A stretch of 64,000 nucleotides of DNA, taken from the NCBI RefSeq assembly GCF_028550395.1, contig NZ_JAQQKW010000005.1, positions 248,001 to 312,000 on the forward strand. Direction: 5' to 3'. The stretch is from Asticcacaulis currens. GTDB taxonomy: Bacteria > Pseudomonadota > Alphaproteobacteria > Caulobacterales > Caulobacteraceae. Below, in pieces: positions 42,044-50,827 of the stretch. Numbering within the stretch: the first letter of the stretch is position 1; each line of letters opens with the position of its first letter. The position numbers were made by a program, and so were the translations under genes. The notes below the pieces were generated by a model that was not told the origin of the DNA, ran no database searches, and saw only the letters and a list, made by a program, of their open reading frames with translations.

Positions 42044-43843
42044 TTAATGACCGGCGGCAGCGGGCATAGCCGCTTCTGCTCCCGCGGCACCGCCCGTCTG
42101 CTCTTCCTTCATCACCTGAGACTTAACCCACTCCGAGTCGGCGAACTTGTCATCCTTGCGCGCCACATTGAGGAAGGGGGCGATGCGGTCGATGACGCGC
42201 CCCGCCACCGGGGCGGCCACAAAGCCGCCGGTGCGCAGACCGAACGTGTCCTTATTGCCCGTCGGCTCATCGACCATGATCATCACCATGTAGCGGTCAT
42301 CCTCGACATTGCCGTCGGTGGGGAAGACGGCGACGAAAGAGGACAGGATCTTGGTGCGGTCATAGCGCCCGCCGACGACCTTTTCTGCCGAGCCGGTCTT
42401 ACCGCCGACGCGCAGGCCCGGCACATTGGCGCGCCCGCCCGTGCCTTTGAGGACGTTGACGCGCATCAGGTCCAGCATCTGACGCGAGGTGTTGGCCGAG
42501 AAGACGCGCTCGCCTTTCAGCGGCTGCGACGGATCGTATTTGCGGAGAGTCAGGGGCCGTAGATAGCCGCCGTTCATAGTCGCCGCGGCGGCCTGCGCGT
42601 AGGAGAGCGGCGAAATCGACATGCCGTGCCCGAAGGAGGACGAGGCCAGCGAATCCTTCGACCACTTTTTGGGCAGAAGCGGCGACGCGGTTTCGGCCAG
42701 CTCGATATCGGCGGCGCGGAACAGGCCCAGCGAATTGTAGAACTTCGTCATGGTGTCGATGCCGACGCTTTCGGCCATCAGGGTGGTCCCGATGTTCGAC
42801 GAGACGAGGAAGACGTCTTCCAGCGTCATGATGCGGTTTTCGGCGTGGTAGTCCGAAATCTTGCGCTTACCCAACTGATAGGGGGTGCGCGCGTCATAGG
42901 TGGTGTTGAGCGAAGCCGTCCCCGACTCCAGACCGATAGCGACCGACAGCACCTTGAACACCGAGCCCACCTCGAACACCGAATTGGTGACGCGGTTCAG
43001 CTTGTTATTGTCGGCATAGCGCCCGGCCTGATTGGGGTCAAATTCCGGCCAGCTCGACATGGCGATGACTTCACCCGTGCGCACATTGGTCACCAGACCG
43101 ATGGCCCCCTTGGCGCTCTGAGCCATGGCGACGTTACGCACCTCGTTTTCCAGCGCGCCCTGTACGCGCAGATCCATGGCCAGCGGGAAGGGCGTGTTGG
43201 AACGGGCAATCTGATCCTGAAAGGCGCGCTCGGCCCCGGCCAGACCCTTACCGGCCTTTTCCGTCATGCCGATATAGAAGGCCCCGGCCGTGCCCAGCGG
43301 ATAGCCACGCATACGACGCGGCTCAAAACCGACACCGGGCAGGCCATAGCTGAGGATGCGCGCCTTGTCCGACGCCGTCAGCCACGGCATGACCGTCATG
43401 CGCTTGTTTCCCGACAGGGCCGAATCGAGCTGATCGCGCGGAATCTGCGGCAGAAGCTGGATCAGGGCACGCTTCACCAGCGGACGGTCAGCGGCCATAA
43501 TATCCGCCGGCTCAAGGAACAGATCGTAATTGAAAATGTCGGTGGCCAGAAGCGCGCCATTGCGATCGACAATATCGGCGCGCGCATCGGCAGGCAGGCT
43601 GTAGTCCACGCCGCCATGACCGCCCGACAGGGCCGCCTTCACCGCGAAACCGGACACGATCAGATAGATGACCCCAATGGCCACCAGAATGAAGAAAATA
43701 CGCATCCGCGCGCTGGCCAGCCGGTCAGAGGCGACGGCATTGGCGCGCTCAAAGGCGTGCTCGACTTTCCACATTCGATCGGCCACCCACTGAAAACCAG
43801 AGGCGGTCGAGTCAATAAACGACAGGCGGTGTCCGTATCTCAT
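42044..43843 (-). CDS. ftsI: septal transpeptidase FtsI (penicillin-binding protein 3)
   Basis: The 599-residue class B PBP has one N-terminal membrane helix (near 49-70, FFILVAIGVIYLIVSGF), the PBP dimerisation domain, and a transpeptidase domain with the serine in GSVFK, SSN in FLVSSNIGTT, and KTGS in VGGKTGSAEKV. It cross-links septal peptidoglycan during division. The C-terminal alanine-rich tail of about 20 residues is unremarkable. It overlaps ftsL by 4 bases. Confidence 0.96.
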   Translation of the reverse strand: MRYGHRLSFIDSTASGFQWVADRMWKVEHAFERANAVASDRLASARMRIFFILVAIGVIYLIVSGFAVKAALSGGHGGVDYSLPADARADIVDRNGALLATDIFNYDLFLEPADIMAADRPLVKRALIQLLPQIPRDQLDSALSGNKRMTVMPWLTASDKARILSYGLPGVGFEPRRMRGYPLGTAGAFYIGMTEKAGKGLAGAERAFQDQIARSNTPFPLAMDLRVQGALENEVRNVAMAQSAKGAIGLVTNVRTGEVIAMSSWPEFDPNQAGRYADNNKLNRVTNSVFEVGSVFKVLSVAIGLESGTASLNTTYDARTPYQLGKRKISDYHAENRIMTLEDVFLVSSNIGTTLMAESVGIDTMTKFYNSLGLFRAADIELAETASPLLPKKWSKDSLASSSFGHGMSISPLSYAQAAAATMNGGYLRPLTLRKYDPSQPLKGERVFSANTSRQMLDLMRVNVLKGTGGRANVPGLRVGGKTGSAEKVVGGRYDRTKILSSFVAVFPTDGNVEDDRYMVMIMVDEPTGNKDTFGLRTGGFVAAPVAGRVIDRIAPFLNVARKDDKFADSEWVKSQVMKEEQTGGAAGAEAAMPAAAGH

Positions 43844-44298
43844 CGCGTGCCCTCCCCGGTCGCGGGGGTCGCAGGTACCGGCGCGGCGATGGGCGCACTT
43901 TCCTCTTCGGTCATGACCGAAGGTTTGGCGGTGACCGCCGTCACCGGCGGGGCGGCGTGGATTTCAGGGCGCGCCACCGAGCGGGAAATTTCCACCAGAT
44001 TGTCGAGCCCGGCCTCGCGCTTGGGCGACAGGGGCTGCATCCCCAGATACTGACGCGCCAGCGCCTCGATACGCGCCGGCTGCTCCAGATTGGCCACCTT
44101 GACCTTAAGCTGCTTGATGGTCGCCTGCTCCTCGGCGATCTGGGCATTGAGCGCATTGAGGCGGGCGACCTCCTGCCCTTCCTTGACCTTGGACAGGCAG
44201 ACCCAGAAGATCATGATCAGGGCCAGCAGAAGCCCTATGGCTTCGATCAGGCGGACACCGCGAATACGGCGGTCGAACAGACGCATCAGGGCTTTCAT
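43840..44298 (-). CDS. ftsL: cell division protein FtsL-like
   Basis: The 152-residue bitopic protein has a short basic N-terminus ([11 protein letters not shown]), a membrane helix at about 17-35, a coiled coil ([20 protein letters not shown]) and the LGMQPLSP motif typical of FtsL in alphaproteobacteria. The extended Ala/Pro/Val-rich C-terminus is variable. Gene position between rsmH and ftsI, with 4-base overlaps on both sides, supports the call; sequence alone would be weak. Confidence 0.88.
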   Translation of the reverse strand: MKALMRLFDRRIRGVRLIEAIGLLLALIMIFWVCLSKVKEGQEVARLNALNAQIAEEQATIKQLKVKVANLEQPARIEALARQYLGMQPLSPKREAGLDNLVEISRSVARPEIHAAPPVTAVTAKPSVMTEEESAPIAAPVPATPATGEGTR

Positions 44299-45290
44299 CT
44301 GACGGCTCTCCGGGAAGGGGACGCGTTACGGGTTTGGGCAAAGGGCGGGTGGCCGGTGCGGCGCGCGGCGCGCAGCTTGGCCGAACGCGCGCGCGGATTG
44401 ACGCTCAGCTCGGCCTCTGACGGCGCAATCGCCTTGGTCGAATCGAGGCGATAGGTCGGCGCCGGGCCGGTCTGCACCTGCGGTGCGTGGCGCGAACCCG
44501 ACGGCGTGCGCCCGGCGCGCTCGGCCAGGAAGGACTTGACCATGCGGTCTTCGAGCGAGTGGAAGGTGACGACGGCCAGTACGCCTTCGGGCTTGAGCAG
44601 GCGCTCGGACACTTCCAGCGCGCTTTCCAGCTCGCCCAGCTCGTCATTGACGGCGATGCGCAGGGCCTGAAACGTCTTGGTCGCCGGATGCACCTTGTCG
44701 CCGCGACGCCCACCCACGGCCTTTTCGACCACGGCCGCCAGATCGAGCGTGCGCGCAAACGGAGCTTCCTTGCGGCGCTTGACGATGGCAGCGGCGATCG
44801 CGCGCGATCTGTGCTCCTCACCATAAAGCCAGATAATATGGGCGATGTCGGCTTCGGCCCACTCATTGACAATATCCGCCGCGCTCAGACCCTCAACGGC
44901 CATGCGCATATCCAGCGGTCCGTCGCGCATGAAGGAGAAGCCGCGATCGGCCTCATCGAGCTGCATGGAGGAGACACCGATATCGAGCACAATGGCATCG
45001 ACCTGATCGACGCCCAGCTCGGCCAACCCTTCGGCCATTTCCGAAAAGGGGCGATTGACGAAGCAGAAGCGGTCGCCAAAGTCGCCGCGCACAGATTCGA
45101 CAAACGGCTGAACGCGCGCGTCGCGGTCAAAGGCGATGACCTCCGCCCCACGCGACAGGAAGGCGCGCGTATAGCCGCCGGCTCCGAAGGTGCCATCGAC
45201 CACCACGCGGCCCGACTCAGGCGCGACGGCGGCGATCACCTCATTCAGCAGGACGGAGATGTGCGGCGCTTCGTTCCCGGAAACACTCAT
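44295..45290 (-). CDS. rsmH: 16S rRNA (cytosine1402-N4)-methyltransferase
   Basis: The 331-residue protein contains [29 protein letters not shown] (SAM binding), [18 protein letters not shown] and [20 protein letters not shown], all canonical for RsmH. It methylates C1402 in 16S rRNA. It overlaps mraZ and ftsL by 4 bases each. Confidence 0.97.
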   Translation of the reverse strand: MSVSGNEAPHISVLLNEVIAAVAPESGRVVVDGTFGAGGYTRAFLSRGAEVIAFDRDARVQPFVESVRGDFGDRFCFVNRPFSEMAEGLAELGVDQVDAIVLDIGVSSMQLDEADRGFSFMRDGPLDMRMAVEGLSAADIVNEWAEADIAHIIWLYGEEHRSRAIAAAIVKRRKEAPFARTLDLAAVVEKAVGGRRGDKVHPATKTFQALRIAVNDELGELESALEVSERLLKPEGVLAVVTFHSLEDRMVKSFLAERAGRTPSGSRHAPQVQTGPAPTYRLDSTKAIAPSEAELSVNPRARSAKLRAARRTGHPPFAQTRNASPSRRAVR

Positions 45291-45739
45291 AGGCCCAGCT
45301 CCGTCAGCACGCCGGACAGCTCAGCCTCCTGCGTCGCCAGATGCGCGGCATAGGCGTCGGGGTTCCATATCTGAAAGCGGTCATAGAGACCGACCAGCAG
45401 CACGGCGTCTTTCAGCCCGAACTGCTCGCACAGGGCGTCCGGCAGGGTCATGCGCCCCGCCGTGTCGAAATTGAGCTTCGCCATATCGCCGAAGATGCGC
45501 GCTTCAAGGATGCGGCGCGGCGCCGAGCCGAAGGGCTGCGCATCGACGATCTTCTTGTAATGGCTGAAAAATTGCGCCCCGCCACATTCGACGCAGCCGA
45601 GCGATTTGAGGGCAAAGGCATAGAGGCCGTCAAAGCCGTCCATGCCGTCAAAGGGCACCAGCGCAGCCGCACGGAAGTCCTGCGGGACCAGCAGTCTCCG
45701 CTTCGCATCCAGTTGCTTCTCGTGCGTGGAGAGAAACAC
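45287..45739 (-). CDS. mraZ: transcriptional regulator MraZ
   Basis: The 150-residue protein begins [20 protein letters not shown], with two SpoVT/AbrB-like halves; the second has [19 protein letters not shown]. The two DXXXR-type motifs (DAKRR, DTAGR) are present. MraZ forms a ring and represses its own division and wall operon. It is the first gene of the cluster mraZ-rsmH-ftsL-ftsI-murE-murF-mraY-murD. Confidence 0.95.
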   Translation of the reverse strand: MFLSTHEKQLDAKRRLLVPQDFRAAALVPFDGMDGFDGLYAFALKSLGCVECGGAQFFSHYKKIVDAQPFGSAPRRILEARIFGDMAKLNFDTAGRMTLPDALCEQFGLKDAVLLVGLYDRFQIWNPDAYAAHLATQEAELSGVLTELGL

Positions 45740-46136
45740 CCCTGCGCGTCCGGGCCAATGCCCGCTCCCTCATTCGGTATGATCCATGCCCAAAGCCAGA
45801 CGAAAGCCCTGCTTCGCCGACCCGAATTAGGGTTAACATGGGATGAAGTGGGACGCAATGACTCTGACTGACACTTTATGCCTTTCGACTCAGAATTTAT
45901 CGAACAGCGACAAGGGGATAGAACGGAAGGAGAACCTGTTAACACTTTTGCAAACAAGCTGAATAAAGGGTTGCCAAAGCCTTTACAAATCCTGAACTCA
46001 AGCCATTCACAAAGATTAACAGCGCCTGTGCATAAGCCTGTGCGCAGCCTTGCTTATCCACAAGGGGCGGTTCCACAGCCTGCTGACAGGTTTTGTCTCT
46101 CGAAAAGGACAGGATGCGACGCATAAGGAGACACAG
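45740..46136. promoter_or_regulatory. control region of the mraZ division operon and a divergent small gene
   Basis: This 397-base gap has no supported gene. It has two GANTC sites (GACTC at 45860-45864 and 45887-45891), the target of the cell-cycle methylase CcrM in Caulobacterales, 120-155 bases upstream of mraZ. No CtrA box (TTAA-N7-TTAA) was seen. Several TTAAC words occur nearer the right side. Confidence 0.4.
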
Positions 46137-46427
46137 ATGTACGGATTGATCGGCAGCTTTTCAGCCCACCCCGGCAAGCGCGACGACCTGATCGCGCTGA
46201 TGACCGCCAGCGTCGGCGACATGCCCGGCTGCTTGAGCTATGTGGTGGCCAAGGACCCACAGGACGCGGACAAGCTGTGGATCACCGAGGTGTGGGACTC
46301 CGCCGACAGCCACAAGGCCTCACTGCACCTGCCCGCCGTGGCTGAAACGATCCGGCAGGCCATGCCGCTGATCGCAGCGTTTGGTGAGCACATCGTGACG
46401 GAACCGGTGGGCGGGCACGGGATTTAG
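46137..46427 (+). CDS. putative quinol/antibiotic-biosynthesis-type monooxygenase
   Basis: The 96-residue protein is an ABM-domain dimeric alpha-beta barrel: GSFSAHPGKRDDLIALM, DMPGCLSYVVAKDPQDADKL, ITEVWDSADSHKASLHLPAV. Such YgiN-like proteins act as small cofactor-free monooxygenases or stress proteins. A clear AAGGAG precedes the ATG. It is the last plus-strand gene before the RNase P RNA gene, which converges on it. Confidence 0.88.
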   Translation: MYGLIGSFSAHPGKRDDLIALMTASVGDMPGCLSYVVAKDPQDADKLWITEVWDSADSHKASLHLPAVAETIRQAMPLIAAFGEHIVTEPVGGHGI

Positions 46428-46499
46428 ATGGCTTAAACCCGCCTCTCTCTGCCAGATTAGGCTCATGTCACGCATTGAGTCCCCCAAAACAGATCGAGC

Positions 46500-46764
46500 T
46501 AAGTCTTCGTTTCGAAGAAAGTGAAAATAGCGATCCCGATTATCTGGTCTGGAGAGACCAGAAGGTGAAGCGTGCCGTGGCGCAACCTTCTGACCGCACC
46601 AAAATGATCCCGGCTGACGGCGTGGGGAAAAGACCTCGCTCAGTAACCGCCACGTCTTCGAGTAAATCGAAGAGGTGGCATATCTGCCAAATCAAGGCGA
46701 AGAACCGCTTCGCGCCTTGATTTGACGAAACAGGCACCACCCTGAAGTCCGTCAGGACTTTAGG
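46500..46764. other. hairpin-rich noncoding segment downstream of rnpB
   Basis: This 265-base part of the 345-base gap between the ABM gene and rnpB has at least five stems: CTGGTC..GACCAG (46544-46561), CAGAAGGT..ACCTTCTG (46559-46592), GCCACGTCTTCGA with partner (46649-46679, 12 of 13 paired), a 12-base perfect CAAATCAAGGCG stem (46688-46724) and CCTGAAGTCC with partner (46741-46764). The last may terminate rnpB. Open frames here lack start signals. It may be an unrecognised RNA or a decayed element. Confidence 0.45.
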
Positions 46765-46772
46765 CTGAGAGG

Positions 46773-47200
<428 letters not shown>

Positions 47201-47231
47201 ACGCGCCTTGTGCGGGAAAGCCGCACCTAAA

Positions 47232-47603
47232 TCAAGCCTTCTTCGCCGTCAGCTTCAAGGCCGAAGCCAAAGCCACCCCGGCCCAGCCCAGCATGACCAG
47301 CACACCGCCCGTGGGCGCCAGATTGGGCAGGAGCCCCTGCCCGCGCAGCACACGCGAGCAGATATCGGCGGCAAACACGCCGCTGCCGACCATCAGCAGC
47401 AGCAGGACGTTCAGACGCATCCGCGGCCCCATAAAGCCCGAATGGACCAGACCGATCGCCGTCGCCGCGTGAAACAGCAGGAACATGCCGGCCGAGGTCA
47501 GGCGCGGGTCGGCATGGCTGCCCGCCGCCAGCAGCATGACGCCGATCAGGCCCCACAGACCCGACATCAGCAAAAACACATAGTCCCAGCGTTGGTAATT
47601 CAT
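47232..47603 (-). CDS. DUF423 membrane protein
   Basis: The 123-residue protein has four hydrophobic segments and reads like DUF423 (YgdD) proteins: WGLIGVMLLAAGSHADPRLTSAGMF has the AHA/SHA..D region, with LFHAATAIGLV and GSGVFAADI following. Inner-membrane, function unknown. Its ATG directly follows the stop of the amidase gene, so the two are co-translated. The rnpB promoter probably lies in its 3' end. Confidence 0.82.
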   Translation of the reverse strand: MNYQRWDYVFLLMSGLWGLIGVMLLAAGSHADPRLTSAGMFLLFHAATAIGLVHSGFMGPRMRLNVLLLLMVGSGVFAADICSRVLRGQGLLPNLAPTGGVLVMLGWAGVALASALKLTAKKA

Positions 47604-48341
47604 TTACGCCTCCAGAAGCGTGATATGGCGCAACAGCGCCATCAGGCGCACCCGCGTCAGGGCATCCGCCTTACCGTCGATGCGCGTCTGTACCCAATGG
47701 CGCTGAAAGGCCGTGACGATGGCCTTTGTTTCCGCGTCATAGGGGCCGCCCGGCAGGAGGTCGTAGCCCAGCTTGCCCAGCGCCCCCTGAAGCGCAAACA
47801 CGCCCGGCCCGCTATCGCCGATATCGAGTGCCGGCCCCATGACGCCCTCTGGCGGCAGCGGCGGATCGACCCACAACCCGTGCCCCGCCTCGGCCAGAGC
47901 CTGCCACGGGAAGCGCTCACCGGGGTCTTCCTTGCGCACCGGGGCAACGTCCGAATGTCCCAGAATACGGTGATCGGGTATGTCCCAGCGCCCGCGAATA
48001 CCATCCAGCAGTGCGATCACGGCGTCGATCTGCGCCTGCGGAAAGTCGCGATAGCCGAACTCATGGCCGGGATTGACCAGCTCAATGCCAATGGACATGC
48101 CATTGATATCGCGCGCGCCTTTCCACACCGAGACCCCGGCGTGCCAGGCACGGCGCTCCTCATCGACAAGGTGATAAACCGTACCGTCCTCATCGACGAC
48201 GTAATGGGCCGACACCTGCGCCGCCGGATCACACAGCCGGTCCAGCGCCGCCTTCGCCGTCTCCATACCCGTATAGTGCAGGACAACCATGTCGGGCACG
48301 GACGGACGCGCATTGAAATTGGGGGAAGGCAGCGAAATCAT
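47604..48341 (-). CDS. N-acetylmuramoyl-L-alanine amidase (Amidase_2) with peptidoglycan-binding domain
   Basis: The 245-residue protein has an AmpD-type zinc amidase domain: VVLHYTGM with the first zinc histidine, SAHYVVDEDGTVYHLVDEER, AWHAGVS, NGMSIGIELVNPG and ILGHSDVAPVRKEDPGERFPW with the other ligands. A PG_binding_1 domain follows (GPGVFALQGALGKLGYDLLP and TKAIVTAFQRHW). It cleaves peptide stems from muropeptides. No signal peptide is seen from the ATG at 48341, so a cytoplasmic AmpD-like role in recycling is likely, though AmiD-type relatives are exported. Confidence 0.88.
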   Translation of the reverse strand: MISLPSPNFNARPSVPDMVVLHYTGMETAKAALDRLCDPAAQVSAHYVVDEDGTVYHLVDEERRAWHAGVSVWKGARDINGMSIGIELVNPGHEFGYRDFPQAQIDAVIALLDGIRGRWDIPDHRILGHSDVAPVRKEDPGERFPWQALAEAGHGLWVDPPLPPEGVMGPALDIGDSGPGVFALQGALGKLGYDLLPGGPYDAETKAIVTAFQRHWVQTRIDGKADALTRVRLMALLRHITLLEA

Positions 48342-48353
48342 CGGCAAATCCGC

Positions 48354-48384
48354 AACAAAAAACCCCGGCTTGATAGGCCGGGGT
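48354..48384 (-). terminator. terminator after the small membrane-protein gene
   Basis: ACCCCGGC and GCCGGGGT form an 8-base stem with a 7-base loop followed on the minus strand by TTTTTTG. It ends the gene at 48410-48655 just before the amidase gene, which must have its own promoter in a very small space or read through. Confidence 0.85.
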
Positions 48385-48409
48385 CGCGAAACCTTCAAGG
48401 TTTAAAAGC

Positions 48410-48655
48410 TCAGTACACTTCCCAGGTCGAGCCGTTCTTGCGCGCGTCCAGCACGCCGTCTTCGCGCTTGCGCTTTTTGGCATCGACCGTGACGCGCACG
48501 GGCTTGCGTGTAAAGAAGGCCGTCACCGCCATCAGGCCGACGCCGATCAGGGCCAGAGCGGCCAGAATACCGGTAAAGATCACCGCCAGGACGGCACCGG
48601 CCAGCGAGACCAGCCCGATCAGGGTCATCATGAAAACGTGCTTGAGTCTGGCCAT
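48410..48655 (-). CDS. small two-helix membrane protein
   Basis: The 81-residue protein from the ATG at 48655, which has GGAGG six bases upstream, has two hydrophobic segments (about 7-28 and 30-48, MMTLIGLVSLAGAVLAVIF and LAALALIGVGLMAV), then a basic tail with KKRKREDGVLDARKNGSTWE. In-frame upstream ATGs would give up to 125 residues but lack good start signals. It looks conserved (GSTWEVY at the end) but I cannot name the family. Function unknown. Confidence 0.7.
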   Translation of the reverse strand: MARLKHVFMMTLIGLVSLAGAVLAVIFTGILAALALIGVGLMAVTAFFTRKPVRVTVDAKKRKREDGVLDARKNGSTWEVY

Positions 48656-48893
48656 GGCGTTCCTCCGACGCACCTGCGCCCACGGATGGGGTCGCGTGAA
48701 ACTTCCGAAAACGGACATCAGATCGCTCATGGCCTTACAAACCTCACTACGCGCCATGCAGGATGGGTGATGACTGCACTGCACCACAGCAGATTGGCAC
48801 GATTAAGGCCGACGTCAACCATCTGACCCCGCGTTAACTTAACTTTTTTATGACTTGTTAAGAGAGACATCGATTTCATCACAGATCGTGCCC

Positions 48894-49571
48894 CTATTGC
48901 AGCGCCCGCTCACGCAGGATCTGCGTGTAGGCCTCATTGATCCGTGCCGCCTTCTGGGTGAAAAGCCCCACATATTCAGAGGGCAGACCGCGCGCCAGGA
49001 TGCGATCGGGGTGCACATCGCCCAACGCCTTGTTACGCGCGATGCGGATTTCATGGTCGGCCACATCCGGATGAATGCCCAGAATATGATAGGGGTCGTC
49101 GGCGTCCGGCCCGGCATAGTCAGCGCGAATGCGGCGATAGGTCGCGGGGCTGAGGTCGAACAGACGCGCCACGGTTTCCAGATAGGTCTCTTCGCGGTCG
49201 GTCAGGTGGCCGTCCGAAACCGCAATATGGAACAGGCCTTCCAGTACGTCCTCAAGGATGCGCGGGCATTGGGCATAGCGTTTGGCCAGCCGCCGGGCAT
49301 AGGATTCAAACCCCAGACTGGTCTGGCGCGCCAGATCGTACAGGCGGCGGATATTGTCATAGGCCCCGCGTTCGGGCTGAAACACGTCGAAAAAGGCCTG
49401 CTCCTCGCTCTCATCCACAAGCCCGTCGGCCATAGCCAGCTTGGCCCCCAGCGCGGTTACCGCCGTGGCGAACGCCGGGTCGCGGCCCGGCTGCCCCTTG
49501 GGGCAATCGGTGCAGTCGGCGGGGTCGAAGGCGTGGGCCGCCTTGTGCGCGAGGGTCTTCCAGAAACTCAT
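48894..49571 (-). CDS. DjlA-like protein with TerB and DnaJ domains
   Basis: The 225-residue protein has a TerB-like helical domain (FATAVTALGAKLAMADGLVDE, GLFHIAVSDGHLTDREETYL) and a C-terminal J domain (DDPYHILGIHPDVADHEIRI, with HPD in LGDVHPDRILA). DjlA proteins are co-chaperones that recruit DnaK, in part for envelope stress. The N-terminal membrane helix of classical DjlA is missing, so it is probably soluble. The ATG at 49571 gives MSFWKTLAHKAAH; a longer start is less likely. Confidence 0.85.
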   Translation of the reverse strand: MSFWKTLAHKAAHAFDPADCTDCPKGQPGRDPAFATAVTALGAKLAMADGLVDESEEQAFFDVFQPERGAYDNIRRLYDLARQTSLGFESYARRLAKRYAQCPRILEDVLEGLFHIAVSDGHLTDREETYLETVARLFDLSPATYRRIRADYAGPDADDPYHILGIHPDVADHEIRIARNKALGDVHPDRILARGLPSEYVGLFTQKAARINEAYTQILRERALQ

Positions 49572-49735
49572 ATTCACTTTCCTACGCACCACTCTAGGCG
49601 ATTATACGGCGCAAAACCCCTTAAGTTTCTGTAAGAGAGATTTTTTCTGTGCGCGCGGCGACATTCCGCTCTAAAATAACGATAAAACGCGATTTCGCCC
49701 CAATTTGTCCGCATGACAAAGGGATGAGTCTGAAT

Positions 49736-50479
49736 ATGAGGATGACGGCGTCCATGAGAGCGACGATTACGGCGACTGTGTGTATGGCCTTGCTGGCCGG
49801 TTCGGCGATGGCACAAACCGACGACGGCCCTATCGCCACCAATGTCACCGGCATCAAGGAACAGGTCATCCGCACCCCCGTCATCGCCGACGCGCCCGCC
49901 GACGATTTCAACCGCGTGGCGTGGTGCCATGGCATCCTGTCCGGCCATATGGACCTGGCGGAGCGTATCTCGGATATCGAGCCGCTGAGCAAGGATATGG
50001 AAAAGATCGGCGCCTCGTATCTGCGCGCCTATGAGGCGGCCCTGACCCTGTCGAAAAAGGGCGAGGCTCCGGAAGGCCGCAAGAGCGCTGAGGCCGCCCG
50101 CGAAAAAGGCTTCAACGGCTGGGAAGAGGCGCGCAAGGCCCCCAAGGGTCAGGCGGCGGGGGCCTATGTCAACTGGTCCCTGCCCGGCGATTGCGAGCGC
50201 GCGGCGAAGGCGCTTTCGGGGCATCCCAACATCTTCAAGGAAATGCAGACCGAGGAAGAGGCGAAGCTGATTGCCGAGGCGATGAAGCCCGCGACCGAGC
50301 GTCAGACGCTCGATGTCCTGACGCCACAAAAGACCAGCGCCACCCCGGCCCCCGCCGACCCCAATGCCGCCATCGGCTCCTCCCGCCCGACGGGCAAGTC
50401 GGGCAAGGGCCAGTCGAGCGGCAACTGGGCCACCGGCCTGATGGGCAAGCTCGGCTGGGGCAAGAAGGACGGGGAATAG
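49736..50479 (+). CDS. secreted hypothetical protein, alpha-helical
   Basis: From the ATG at 49736 the protein has 247 residues with a signal peptide, MRMTASMRATITATVCMALL through to AMA, cleaved near residue 26. The mature part is helical with FNRVAWCHGILSGHMDLAER, MEKIGASYLRAYEAALTLSKK and two cysteines (C in WCHG and GDCERA). The C-terminus is a low-complexity tail of Thr/Pro/Ala then Gly/Lys. Starts at 49724 or 49742 are also possible. It looks like a Caulobacterales-specific periplasmic protein; function unknown. Confidence 0.65.
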   Translation: MRMTASMRATITATVCMALLAGSAMAQTDDGPIATNVTGIKEQVIRTPVIADAPADDFNRVAWCHGILSGHMDLAERISDIEPLSKDMEKIGASYLRAYEAALTLSKKGEAPEGRKSAEAAREKGFNGWEEARKAPKGQAAGAYVNWSLPGDCERAAKALSGHPNIFKEMQTEEEAKLIAEAMKPATERQTLDVLTPQKTSATPAPADPNAAIGSSRPTGKSGKGQSSGNWATGLMGKLGWGKKDGE

Positions 50480-50480
50480 G

Positions 50481-50500
50481 TTGTTATCCAGGGATAACAA
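50481..50500. promoter_or_regulatory. perfect palindrome downstream of the secreted-protein gene
   Basis: TTGTTATCC and GGATAACAA flank a 2-base spacer, one base after the upstream stop codon. It has no T-run. Its position 43 bases before the DUF1294 start and its symmetry suit an operator for that gene. A smaller GGGTTTAACCC palindrome follows. Confidence 0.4.
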
Positions 50501-50542
50501 CGGGTTTAACCCTTCTTATCCCCTCCGCCCTATTCTGCCACC

Positions 50543-50827
50543 ATGACCCTCTGGATATTGGCCCTCGGCGGGCTGGCCCTGATCAATCTGGTAACGTTTC
50601 AGGTCTGGGCCGCCGACAAGCGCCGCGCCATCCGGCGCGAACGCCGCGTACCGGAAGCGACACTGTTGCGGCTTTGCTGGCTGGGCGGCTGGCCCGCGGC
50701 GCTGTTGTCCATGCGGCTGTTCCGCCACAAGAGCGTCAAGCGCGATTTTAAGCGCAGATTCAACAGGATCGTCTGGCTGCACCTGCTGGCGATGGCGGCC
50801 ACGATCATAGCATTCCAGACGCTTTAA
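50543..50827 (+). CDS. DUF1294 membrane protein
   Basis: The 94-residue protein has an N-terminal helix (LWILALGGLALINLVTFQVW), then AADKRRAIRRERRVPEATLL, a middle hydrophobic stretch LCWLGGWPAALLSM and RLFRHKSVKRDFKRRF, followed by a final helix. The order 'D+..A......R.PE..L......GG..A......RHK..K..F' is the DUF1294 signature. It is an inner-membrane protein of unknown function. It overlaps the convergent DUF4272 gene by 4 bases. Confidence 0.87.
   Translation: MTLWILALGGLALINLVTFQVWAADKRRAIRRERRVPEATLLRLCWLGGWPAALLSMRLFRHKSVKRDFKRRFNRIVWLHLLAMAATIIAFQTL

Noticed and set aside
50481-50500. Resemblance of the palindrome to a lac operator or to an I-SceI site
   Set aside because: Only a GGATAACA word is shared; the rest and the context do not fit, so the likeness is taken as chance.
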